A DNA stretch of 38,407 nucleotides from positions 1 through 38,407 of the forward strand of contig CAIOYY010000094.1 of the NCBI GenBank assembly GCA_903862715.1, read 5' to 3'. Of the stretch, positions 26,959 through 33,605 are shown in pieces. Below the pieces are notes generated by a model. That model was not told where the DNA came from. It saw nothing but the letters and a program-made list of their open reading frames with translations, and searched no databases. Numbering within the stretch: position 1 is the first letter of the stretch; every line of letters starts with the position of its first letter. The position numbers and the translations under genes were made by a program. Source of the stretch: an uncultured Alphaproteobacteria bacterium (lineage in GTDB: Bacteria; Pseudomonadota; Alphaproteobacteria; Micropepsales; Micropepsaceae).

Positions 26959-27761
26959 TGGGCTCTACCCCCCGTTAACAATCCCACTTCGCCGGGGCGC
27001 GACACGCCATAGCGAACCACATTTACCGCGTTGCCGGATCTGAGTGACGATGCATCGGCACCCACTGCCATTTCGTCGCCAAGGCTCCGAAGCGCGAGCG
27101 ACAACGTTCCGCTCGCCTGCGCCTGGGCGATCACTTCCGCCTCTGCCGGCGCCAATTCGAGCGTCGCCGTACTGGCGACGAAAAAGTCCACGCCGTCTTC
27201 CTTGCGGAACGTCTGGTCGATCGCCAGCACGCGAATGTCGGTGACAATCGTTTCGGTTCGATAAGCCGTCGTGGCGCCGCCTTCGATTTCCTGAGTCAGG
27301 ATGACATCAACGCGGTCATTCGGAAGGACAAACCCGCCGGCTCCCGTTTCCGCGGAAACCGGGATCGCCACGGCGCGCTTGCCGGGAGACAATGTGGCGC
27401 TGAGAAACGATCCGTTCCCGGTGCGCACGATTTTCGCTTCCGTTATCGGCTCGCCGGCAAGCAGGGGCGCTCTCGCGACCGCGCCTTCGATAAATTCCGC
27501 GATCTCGGGATGCGCTTCCTGCGTAATAAGTTCGTCCGTAATGGATGTGCTCGGCCATTCTTCCCAGCGCACGGAATCGACAGTCAGTACCCTGCCCGGC
27601 TCGACCCGATCCGTCGCAACCAGTACTTGAACGATCTCAAATTCGGGCTCTGCGGTCTCGACGACGTCGGTTGGCCCACCGAGCATGCCGCGGACCAGAA
27701 GCGCCACGCCGACGGCGGCGATAGCGGCAACACCCAAAATGGCGATACGCGTGACATTCAT
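26955..27761 (-). CDS. cpaB: Tad pilus assembly protein CpaB/RcpC
   Basis: CpaB is an inner-membrane-anchored periplasmic protein with an SAF domain, thought to gate or stabilise the secretin. The 268-residue protein has an N-terminal membrane anchor (about 7-28), the SAF domain (about 46-115: VLVATDRVEPGRVLTVDSVRW, LLAGEPITEAKI) and the RcpC C-terminal part (GAGGFVLPNDRVDVILTQEI, VRYGVSRPGE). The ribosome site AAGGAG lies 9 nt before the ATG. It leads the seven-gene cpaB-to-tadC operon, and a CtrA-like box lies 43 nt before its start. Confidence 0.95.
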   Translation of the reverse strand: MNVTRIAILGVAAIAAVGVALLVRGMLGGPTDVVETAEPEFEIVQVLVATDRVEPGRVLTVDSVRWEEWPSTSITDELITQEAHPEIAEFIEGAVARAPLLAGEPITEAKIVRTGNGSFLSATLSPGKRAVAIPVSAETGAGGFVLPNDRVDVILTQEIEGGATTAYRTETIVTDIRVLAIDQTFRKEDGVDFFVASTATLELAPAEAEVIAQAQASGTLSLALRSLGDEMAVGADASSLRSGNAVNVVRYGVSRPGEVGLLTGGRAQ

Positions 27762-27804
27762 GGCAGCAAGCTCCTTGTTGCCCCATAAAAGAACATGGCA
27801 CCGC

Positions 27805-27819
27805 TTAGAATTTGATTAA
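27805..27819 (-). promoter_or_regulatory. CtrA-like box upstream of cpaB operon
   Basis: Read on the - strand, TTAA-TCAAATT-CTAA matches the CtrA consensus TTAA-N7-TTAA at seven of eight positions, 43 nt before the cpaB ATG. A further CTAA half-site follows with an 8-nt spacing (27828-27831). The overlap with a promoter cannot be shown without mapping the transcription start. Confidence 0.55.
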
Positions 27820-28032
27820 TGCAGTCGCTAAGAAGGATCGAATTCTCTTGTCTTTTAGCGGACAAGCCTCCGCACATCGCATCCGCGCGGCAAGGCCTTC
27901 CTTGGCCACGTCTCATATTGTTGAAAATGTAGAAGGCGCGGCGCACACGCGCGCAACATCTGGTGACAACAGGGATTGCTTTGACGGCTCTATTGGGCGC
28001 CGGAAAGACAATTTCTGTTAACCCGTTTGACC

Positions 28033-28557
28033 TTAGGCCCCCATGACCAGGCCAAAGAGTTCGCTCTTGGGCAGAGCCAGAAGCGCCGCTGCGGCAAGGG
28101 CCACGCCATAAGGAATGCCGGCTTTACGGTCCGTGAGACGCACCAACCACTCATGTCTCAGAAAAGACGAGGGGATCGGCAGCTTGCGTAGGAAAAGCAA
28201 TACGAGGGTGAGGACACCGCCGAGCACAGATGCGATCAGCGTGTACTCGAAAAGTATATTGAGGCCGAGCCAGAGCGAAACAACGGCATAGAGTTTTGCA
28301 TCACCGCCGCCGATGAGGCCGGCCGCGAAAAGCGCCATTCCCGCGATTAAAGCGATAGTGCCCGCCAAAAGATGGAAGCCAATCTGCGACCAGCTCACAC
28401 CCTCACCGCCCACCACCGCAATCAGCGCGAAGACGACGAATAACAGGAGTATCGTCAGATTCAGAAAGTTCGGAATTGTGAAACTGGCGAGGTCCCATGC
28501 GCCGGCGGCGATAAAGAGAGCAGGCAGAAGAAGTAGGAACAAAATCTCGAAAGCCAT
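28033..28557 (-). CDS. cpaA: Prepilin peptidase CpaA/TadV
   Basis: CpaA is an aspartyl A24 peptidase in the inner membrane that removes the leader of Flp pilins and TadE/TadF pseudopilins. With the ATG at 28557 it has 174 residues and about five to six membrane segments. The two catalytic aspartates are Asp22 (WDLASFTIPN) and Asp86 in the GGGDAK motif. It lacks the N-terminal methyltransferase domain, as usual in Tad systems. A TTG at 28572 would add five residues but has no better ribosome site. It is separated from cpaB by 271 nt and from flp by a terminator. Confidence 0.93.
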   Translation of the reverse strand: MAFEILFLLLLPALFIAAGAWDLASFTIPNFLNLTILLLFVVFALIAVVGGEGVSWSQIGFHLLAGTIALIAGMALFAAGLIGGGDAKLYAVVSLWLGLNILFEYTLIASVLGGVLTLVLLFLRKLPIPSSFLRHEWLVRLTDRKAGIPYGVALAAAALLALPKSELFGLVMGA

Positions 28558-28601
28558 TTCGCACCGTTGCAAAACTACAAGTAAATACTACGGAAAATTG
28601 G

Positions 28602-28616
28602 CTAACCGAGTCTTAA
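28602..28616 (-). promoter_or_regulatory. CtrA-like box upstream of cpaA
   Basis: Read on the - strand, TTAA-GACTCGG-TTAG matches TTAA-N7-TTAA at seven of eight positions, 44 nt before the cpaA ATG and just past the Flp pilin terminator. This suggests that cpaA has its own promoter. Confidence 0.5.
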
Positions 28617-28621
28617 TACGC

Positions 28622-28655
28622 AAAACGCCGCCAGGGACTTCCCTGGCGGCGTTTT
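28622..28655 (-). terminator. Rho-independent terminator after flp1
   Basis: A perfect inverted repeat: AAAACGCCGCCAGGGA, a 3-nt loop region, then its complement ending in GTTTT. It lies 104 nt after the Flp pilin gene on the same strand and before the cpaA promoter region. A symmetric structure of this strength would end or reduce transcription from the highly expressed pilin gene into cpaA. Confidence 0.8.
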
Positions 28656-28758
28656 GAAACTCTTTGGAATTGGCGCCCCCGCCGCCACCCCGGCGAAACA
28701 AGTTCCGCCGGGGTTAGGCGACCGAGTGACGTAAACGCCTCAGATAGCGTGACGCGAA

Positions 28759-28932
28759 TTACGCGCCGAAGCCGCCGACCTGCGTGTCAACATCCTCGAA
28801 CACGCCCTGGAGCGTGGTGCCGAGCGAGCTGACCGCAACGATGATGACAACAGAGATGCCGGCCGCGATGAGGCCGTATTCGATGGCCGTTGCGCCGGAT
28901 TCATTCTTCAGAAAACGAGAGACGAAAGACAT
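28759..28932 (-). CDS. Flp family type IVb pilin (major pilin candidate)
   Basis: The 57-residue prepilin has a short positively charged leader cut after Gly13, leaving ATAIEYGLIAAGISVVIIVAV, with the conserved Glu at +5 and Tyr at +6 (Glu18, Tyr19). The mature pilin would be 44 residues with one membrane helix, typical of Flp/PilA. The ATG at 28932 follows GGAGG by 5 nt; a GTG four codons upstream is less likely. Flanked by a strong terminator and a long leader of over 270 nt, it is most likely the main pilin subunit. Confidence 0.94.
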   Translation of the reverse strand: MSFVSRFLKNESGATAIEYGLIAAGISVVIIVAVSSLGTTLQGVFEDVDTQVGGFGA

Positions 28933-29020
28933 GGAAGCCTCCACTTAAAGTTTCACCCTGATCGTTCACGGCAGGCACTCGGCTCTTATCTGTGAACGTA
29001 GCCATCCTCACATAAGTCAC

Positions 29021-29035
29021 TTAACATCACGTAAA
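29021..29035 (-). promoter_or_regulatory. CtrA-like box upstream of flp1
   Basis: Read on the - strand, TTTA-CGTGATG-TTAA, followed by G, matches TTAA-N7-TTAA at seven of eight positions, 88 nt before the pilin ATG. A candidate -35 TTGACG sits at 29064-29069 with a weak -10 near 29042-29047, which would put the box just downstream of the -10 hexamer. Confidence 0.5.
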
Positions 29036-29123
29036 CCGCACCGCATAATGATGAGAAAAATTGCGTCAAGCTGGGACAATTATAGGGACGTAGCCCCTCG
29101 CAGGCAGGGTTTTGTCGGATTTG

Positions 29124-29147
29124 CCTTATGCAATGTTAAGCATAAGG
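29124..29147. promoter_or_regulatory. Perfect 8-bp inverted repeat between the two pilin genes
   Basis: CCTTATGC and its exact complement GCATAAGG flank the 8-nt AATGTTAA. The site lies 191 nt before flp1 and 59 nt after the end of flp2 (both - strand). No T-tract follows, so an operator for a dimeric regulator is more likely than a terminator. The regulator is unknown. Confidence 0.45.
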
Positions 29148-29206
29148 AACAATTACGGGATTATTTTAGCTTAATGCTGCAGGCGCTTGCCTGAATGATC
29201 GCACGC

Positions 29207-29389
29207 CTATAGCGCATCGAATCCGGCCTGAACGCTCTCATAAAATGACAGCACGCTGAGGCCAATGGAATTTACGAGTCCGATGACGGCGGCCGCGATG
29301 GCAGCGACAATGAGGCCATATTCAATAGCGGTTGCCCCGCGCGTGTCACGGCGGAAATGCCTCAGAAATGCTGGGGTGCGACGTAACAT
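29207..29389 (-). CDS. Second Flp family type IVb pilin
   Basis: The 60-residue prepilin has a very basic leader (MLRRTPAFLRHFRRDTRG) cut after Gly18, then ATAIEYGLIVAAIAAAVIGLV with Glu at +5 (Glu23). The mature part is 42 residues and ends FYESVQAGFDAL, unlike the Gly/Val-rich end of flp1. The ATG at 29389 has GAGG 7 nt upstream; the open frame extends to 29464 but without homology. It could be a minor or alternative pilin. It is divergent from the stand-alone secretin N-domain gene. Confidence 0.88.
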   Translation of the reverse strand: MLRRTPAFLRHFRRDTRGATAIEYGLIVAAIAAAVIGLVNSIGLSVLSFYESVQAGFDAL

Positions 29390-29435
29390 TCCAGGACCTC
29401 GGCAAATGCGAGCCGCAAGTCTCGCACTCCAAGTG

Positions 29436-29451
29436 TTAAGGGAGTGGTAAC
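29436..29451 (-). promoter_or_regulatory. CtrA-like box between flp2 and the secretin N-domain gene
   Basis: Read on the + strand, TTAA-GGGAGTG-GTAAC matches TTAA-N7-TTAAC except for one base; the - strand reading is TTAC-N7-TTAA. It lies 46 nt before flp2 and about 80 nt before the divergent gene at 29533, so it could serve both. Confidence 0.5.
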
Positions 29452-29532
29452 AAATGCAGGACACTTGCCTGCTTCATCCTTCCTTTACGGCTTGAAAGTT
29501 ACTCTCCGTGCTGAATTCTGATGGAGCGTATT

Positions 29533-29997
29533 ATGCGTCGAAAAGAGCTGGCAAAGGTTATCGCCGCTGCGTTTTTAGGAACCGTCATCCCGTGCGGCGC
29601 CATCGCAGCGGAGTTCACGGTACCGATGGACCAGGGCCGGATGATTATGTTCCCTTATCCCGTCTCGACGGTATTCGTCGGGAATCCGATCATTGCGGAT
29701 GTCACGATCGTCGACGACCGGCGCGTCTTTCTGACCGGGAAGAATTTTGGCAGCACCAACCTCATTACCCTGGATGAGAACGGAGACCAGATGTCGAATG
29801 ACCGGATCAACGTTCAGACCCGTCTCGGTGGTACCGTGACGCTGTTTCAAGGAACCAGTCAGACAACGCTGGCGTGCGCCGGCGGGCGATGCCAGAGCGC
29901 GCCACTCCCCAGCGACAACCCTGCGATCTACGATGCGGTGAACGCGCAGATCACCGAGCGCAACGCTTCTTTAAACGGTGCCGCTGCCGGCCAATAA
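29533..29997 (+). CDS. Stand-alone pilus-assembly secretin N-domain protein
   Basis: The 154-residue protein has a signal peptide (about 1-26, ending AIAA) and a domain like the N-terminal domain of CpaC: FPYPVSTVFVGNPIIADVTIVDDRRVFLTGK aligns with the CpaC stretch containing VIMANPLIADAIV. No BON or secretin core follows; the C-terminal part has a Cys pair (CAGGRC) and is polar. It probably acts in the periplasm with the Tad secretin; this is inferred. The ATG at 29533 follows GGAGCG by a good distance; an ATG at 29521 is also possible. A terminator lies 20 nt downstream. Confidence 0.85.
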   Translation: MRRKELAKVIAAAFLGTVIPCGAIAAEFTVPMDQGRMIMFPYPVSTVFVGNPIIADVTIVDDRRVFLTGKNFGSTNLITLDENGDQMSNDRINVQTRLGGTVTLFQGTSQTTLACAGGRCQSAPLPSDNPAIYDAVNAQITERNASLNGAAAGQ

Positions 29998-30016
29998 GAA
30001 CCAATTACCTCCAAGC

Positions 30017-30046
30017 AAAAAGGGCGGGACTTTTCCCGCCCTTTTT
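30017..30046. terminator. Bidirectional rho-independent terminator
   Basis: A perfect 13-bp stem (AAAAAGGGCGGGA, 4-nt loop, TCCCGCCCTTTTT) lies between the secretin N-domain gene (+) and the TadG gene (-). The A- and T-tracts on either side let it work on both strands. Confidence 0.92.
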
Positions 30047-30094
30047 ATTTGGAGAAGCCGATTATAAAAACCGGCGAACCTCGGAGCACAATCC

Positions 30095-31954
30095 CTACCT
30101 GGACAATCGCAGCGCGTTAATGTCGTTGGCAATGGAAACAAACGCCGCCCTGAGCGCTGCACCATTCGACGCCAAATAATAGTTCGAAGTCGTGGTGGCG
30201 CAGCTCGACATGAAGTCCTGAACATCTTGATCGTCACCGACGTCGAATCCTACAGTGTACACCACCACACCGGCCTGCTTCATGGCCGTGCAGAGATTTT
30301 CCGCCTGAGTGAAGGGACTGCCATTCGGTGCGTTGCAATTGGCGTGGTCGGACGTGCTGGCGCTGCCCGTGCCGGCGTCCTTGCTGATCACGCCGTTGCA
30401 GTAACCCGTGTTGAAGGCGCCGTCGGTCATCAGAACGACGATTTTACGGACGCGTTCCGTCTCGTACGTGGCGGGTCGGTTGATGGAATTCGGCCAGAGA
30501 TAGCTGAAATTGGGTGAGACAAGATACCAGCCCCAGGCCAGGCCGAGGTGACCTGCCGTCGATCCGCCGATGGAATAGCCATCGATCAGGGACTTAAGGC
30601 TAGTCCTGTTGGAGTTGAGCGGCGTGATCGACGCGGACGGACAAGGATTGTTCGACGCCGGATAATTGGTGCCCAGAAGTGCCGTCGATGGAGACGTGTC
30701 CGTTGCCTTGTACGTCCCGGTTCGTTCACTCACGCAATTGCTGATACGAAATACGTTGGTGGTGTTCGACGCGCTCGTAAACCGATAATATTCGCAACCG
30801 AGAGTGGTGCAGTAGATGTTGCCGCCCGAAGTATAATCGGAATAGCCGGGGCCGTCCGTGCCTTCGAGAATGAAGTTGTTCGCGGCGACACTCTTTACGG
30901 CGAACGCCTGGTTATTGATGCCCGTCATGCCACTGACGCCGGTAATGTAGACATAGGCACCGTTCGCGAAGCCATGACCATTGGAGGTGACTTTGACCTC
31001 GCAAGTCGATGTGAAGCATTCGCGGGCACGTGGGGTATTTCCCGACTGGAAGCTTGAATATCTACTCCCGTTAACATTCGAACCCGCAACCGTCTGCAGC
31101 GCGAACGTATTGTTGGCGCGATTGGCGACTTTATAGATTTTGTCGTTGATCTGCGTCATGCCCTTGACGCCGGAGATGTACACGAAGTCGCCGTTCTGAA
31201 AGCCGTGGGCGGTGGATGTAATTACCACAGGATTGGCCCTGGTGGCGCCGGTAATGGTTTTCGCGGTGCCGTCCATCCAATCGGCATCCGAGATACTCTT
31301 GGCCGCCGGAACATTGCCACGCACATCGTCTGAATAACTGCCGACATTCACCCCCATCGAATAGGGCGCGAGCGCCACCTTGGAGTAAAAGGGCGTCTGG
31401 ATGTCCTGCACGACCAGATCGATCAGGTCCTTCGCGGCGGCTTTCAGATCGGTAATTTTGGTGCCGGACATGGAGCCGGTAATATCGAGGGCAAGGCCCA
31501 CTTCGATATTCACCGCGCCGCGCGACACTTCATTGGTGACGGCGAGATCGATCTCGTCGATACCGGCGATTTTCAACAGCGTCGTCGGCATGCTTCCGGT
31601 TACCGACAATGTGAGCTTGTCACCCGTCATCACGACATGGACGGGGTTTGCCGTGCCTGCGGTAGAGGAATAATTGGCGTTGAAATAATTCTGGGCGAGC
31701 GCATCCATCTGCGCCTGCGTAAGCCCGCTAGTGTTACCCACCGCGAGCGCGGCGGCATCGAGCGCTTCCGCCATGCGGCTCTTAACCGAGATGGCCCGGG
31801 CGAAATCGATACCCGCGCCACCAGACGAGAGGACAACGACCGTCGTGATGGCGAAGATCATTGCAACGTTTCCGCGCTCGGCGTTCAGAAAACGCCCTAC
31901 CCATTGCGCGAATTTTTCAGCGATCTCCGGCAAATACATAGTTTTCACAGCCAT
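30095..31954 (-). CDS. TadG-like pilus protein with vWA domain and inserted phage-tail-like repeats
   Basis: The 619-residue protein has an N-terminal TadE/TadG-like membrane segment (about 29-50; RGNVAMIFAITTVV, where the usual +5 Glu is missing), a putative periplasmic region, and a von Willebrand A domain. The metal-binding site starts with DITGS (Asp157 to Ser161); the second MIDAS loop is LMTDG (508-512), and the fold ends at VVYTVGFDVGDD. Between the two, residues about 233-306 and 317-378 form two repeats of the HGFxNGDxVYIxGVxGM type, as in phage tail and FCCH-like proteins. Six Cys lie in or just after this insert (about 313, 318, 382, 387, 407, 438). The ribosome site AGGAG is close to the ATG. 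Confidence 0.9.
   Translation of the reverse strand: MAVKTMYLPEIAEKFAQWVGRFLNAERGNVAMIFAITTVVVLSSGGAGIDFARAISVKSRMAEALDAAALAVGNTSGLTQAQMDALAQNYFNANYSSTAGTANPVHVVMTGDKLTLSVTGSMPTTLLKIAGIDEIDLAVTNEVSRGAVNIEVGLALDITGSMSGTKITDLKAAAKDLIDLVVQDIQTPFYSKVALAPYSMGVNVGSYSDDVRGNVPAAKSISDADWMDGTAKTITGATRANPVVITSTAHGFQNGDFVYISGVKGMTQINDKIYKVANRANNTFALQTVAGSNVNGSRYSSFQSGNTPRARECFTSTCEVKVTSNGHGFANGAYVYITGVSGMTGINNQAFAVKSVAANNFILEGTDGPGYSDYTSGGNIYCTTLGCEYYRFTSASNTTNVFRISNCVSERTGTYKATDTSPSTALLGTNYPASNNPCPSASITPLNSNRTSLKSLIDGYSIGGSTAGHLGLAWGWYLVSPNFSYLWPNSINRPATYETERVRKIVVLMTDGAFNTGYCNGVISKDAGTGSASTSDHANCNAPNGSPFTQAENLCTAMKQAGVVVYTVGFDVGDDQDVQDFMSSCATTTSNYYLASNGAALRAAFVSIANDINALRLSR
30821..31258 (-). repeat. 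Two HGF-x-NG-x-x-VYI repeats inside TadG
   Basis: Repeat 1 (TadG residues about 233-306) and repeat 2 (317-378) align well: ITSTAHGFQNGDFVYISGV with VTSNGHGFANGAYVYITGV, then GMTQIN with GMTGIN, and YSSFQSG with YSDYTSGG. The same kind of repeat is known from phage tail and fibre proteins. The two copies have diverged at the DNA level, so this is an old protein-level duplication. Confidence 0.8.
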
Positions 31955-32479
31955 AGCTCCTATACGCGGGACACGATGCGCGCCTATCGGAATTTCGCAT
32001 CAGAAATACGATAAGGTGATTAGGACTTCATTAATCGCGCTGCAGTGCCGTAAATATTCCTGTTGTCCGTCGCAGCATGGTTAATGCTCGCCCTCACATA
32101 GCCCCTATAATCACGATGCATTCTAAGCTCGGGCGACGCCGTGCGCATGCATGTTTCACAAACGGCATTAGGCGCGCCTAAATAAAACCGACCGTGTTTT
32201 AATTCCTAGAAAGCGTTGAGAAATCGCCATTAAATCGAGGCAACTACCGAAATGCGCCGTGGCTCGCGCGCATTGGACAACTCCCACGAGAACGGAGACG
32301 AACTGTCTCTATATGAAACAAATTGGAGAAGGAGTTTACGCGACAAGGTAACCAGGAATTTACGATAGTTGCCGCTTCACATAGGGCGACCGACACGGCG
32401 GGCGTAAATTGCGCTGGCGGAAACCAATTGGTGACGTTGTTCGGGCAAAGATGCCCAGCTACAGCGTTTGGCGGCATCG
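31955..32479. other. Divergent intergenic region between TadG and TadE genes
   Basis: This 525-nt stretch is more AT-rich than its surroundings. Short frames in it look like chance. It contains the CtrA-like box at 32020-32034 and a TATAAT hexamer on the + strand at 32106-32111 without a good -35. I see no tRNA, repeat or recognisable RNA. It probably holds the promoters and leaders of both flanking genes. Confidence 0.5.
32020..32034 (-). promoter_or_regulatory. CtrA-like box upstream of TadG gene
   Basis: Read on the - strand, TTAA-TGAAGTC-CTAA matches TTAA-N7-TTAA at seven of eight positions, 65 nt before the TadG ATG. It has the same TTAA-N7-CTAA form as the cpaB box. Confidence 0.52.
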
Positions 32480-33037
32480 ATGACAGCACGACGATTGAAT
32501 ATTTTGAAGCGAGGGTTGCGGAATTCCAAGGGAACCGCGGCCATCGAATTTGCCATGATTGCGCCGATATTCTTCATGCTGTTCTTCGCGATAACGGAAT
32601 CAGGACTTGCCTATTTTGCGAATATGACGCTGGAGAACGGCGTCGCCGAATCCGCACGCCTCATTCGAACGGGGCAGGCGCAGGGGCTTTCCATCACCAA
32701 GGCGCAATTCCGTGACATCGTGTGCGAGCAAATTGAGATGCTCATGTCCTGCGACAGCGACAAACTTTATATTGATGTGCGTGCCTTCTCATCCTTCGGC
32801 GGCGCCGGTTTCCAGAACGAATTCGACGAAGACGGAAACATAAATGAGGATCTGGACGCGTATCAATTGGGACAATCGAGTGCCGCCGGCAACGCCCAGG
32901 ATATCGTCCTGGTGCGCGCATTCTATAAATGGCCTTTGTTCACACCGGGATTCGCCGAGTACTACTCGAATATGCCAAATGGCGACAATTACCATTTGAT
33001 ATCGTCCAGTTTTGCGTTCCGGAACGAGCCGTTCTGA
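32480..33037 (+). CDS. TadE-like pseudopilin
   Basis: The 185-residue protein has a basic leader and a pseudopilin processing site after Gly18: KG/TAAIEFAMIAPIFFMLFFA, with Glu23 at +5, followed by one membrane helix and a periplasmic domain (MTLENGVAESARLIRTGQAQ is TadE-typical). CpaA should process it. The ATG at 32480 is used; a TTG at 32468 would add four residues. It precedes the second pseudopilin gene by 9 nt, so the two form an operon. Confidence 0.88.
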   Translation: MTARRLNILKRGLRNSKGTAAIEFAMIAPIFFMLFFAITESGLAYFANMTLENGVAESARLIRTGQAQGLSITKAQFRDIVCEQIEMLMSCDSDKLYIDVRAFSSFGGAGFQNEFDEDGNINEDLDAYQLGQSSAAGNAQDIVLVRAFYKWPLFTPGFAEYYSNMPNGDNYHLISSSFAFRNEPF

Positions 33038-33046
33038 GGGTATGCG

Positions 33047-33598
33047 ATGAAGTGGTTTAAATCCTTACTTAGAGCAGCACACGCGTTTGGACGGGCGCGT
33101 CAGGGCGTGGCGGCGACGGAGTTCGCCATGATTGCACCCCTGATGTTCTCACTCTATTTCGGGGTTACGGAATTGACAGATGCTCTGATCGTGGACACCC
33201 GCGTGACCCGCGCGGCGAGCACCGCCGCCGATCTTGTGGCGCAGGATACCTCGGTTACCAATGCCGAGATGACGAATATCTTCAACGCGATCGATAAGAT
33301 CATGTTTCCGTATCTGGCGCCTCAAACGAAGGTTGTGGTTTCCAGCCTGGTTGAAGGAAGCAACGGAACCTTCAAGGTGGCCTGGAGCAGCGCGCATAAC
33401 ACCACACCGCGGGCGGTAAATTCGCTCGTAAGCGTACCGGCGGGACTGGTAGCGACGGGCGGCAGCGTGATCTACTCCGAAGTCACCCATCCTTACACGT
33501 CCCCGGCGGGTGAACTTATTTACGGAACAATCAACTTGACGGATAGTTTCTATTCGCGCCCGCGTCGTGTGGCCAAAGTCGGACGCACGGTTAACTGA
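33047..33598 (+). CDS. TadE/TadF-like pseudopilin
   Basis: The 183-residue protein has a processing site after Gly20, QG/VAATEFAMIAPLMFSLYFGV (Glu25 at +5), a membrane helix and a periplasmic domain. It begins 9 nt after the other TadE-like gene. Together with it and TadG this completes the minor-subunit set of the Tad pilus; whether it corresponds to TadE or TadF cannot be decided. It converges on tesB with a 7-nt gap. Confidence 0.87.
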   Translation: MKWFKSLLRAAHAFGRARQGVAATEFAMIAPLMFSLYFGVTELTDALIVDTRVTRAASTAADLVAQDTSVTNAEMTNIFNAIDKIMFPYLAPQTKVVVSSLVEGSNGTFKVAWSSAHNTTPRAVNSLVSVPAGLVATGGSVIYSEVTHPYTSPAGELIYGTINLTDSFYSRPRRVAKVGRTVN

Positions 33599-33605
33599 GG
33601 CATTC

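Noticed and set aside
27812-28021. 69-codon frame in the cpaB-cpaA gap
   Set aside because: No ribosome site, overlaps the CtrA-like box and promoter region, and no recognisable sequence.
29509-29777. 89-codon frame overlapping the secretin N-domain gene in another frame
   Set aside because: Arg/Gly-rich shadow frame; the overlapping gene has a signal peptide and a recognisable domain.
32244-32489. 81-codon - strand frame between TadG and TadE genes
   Set aside because: No start context or family resemblance; composition like intergenic sequence.
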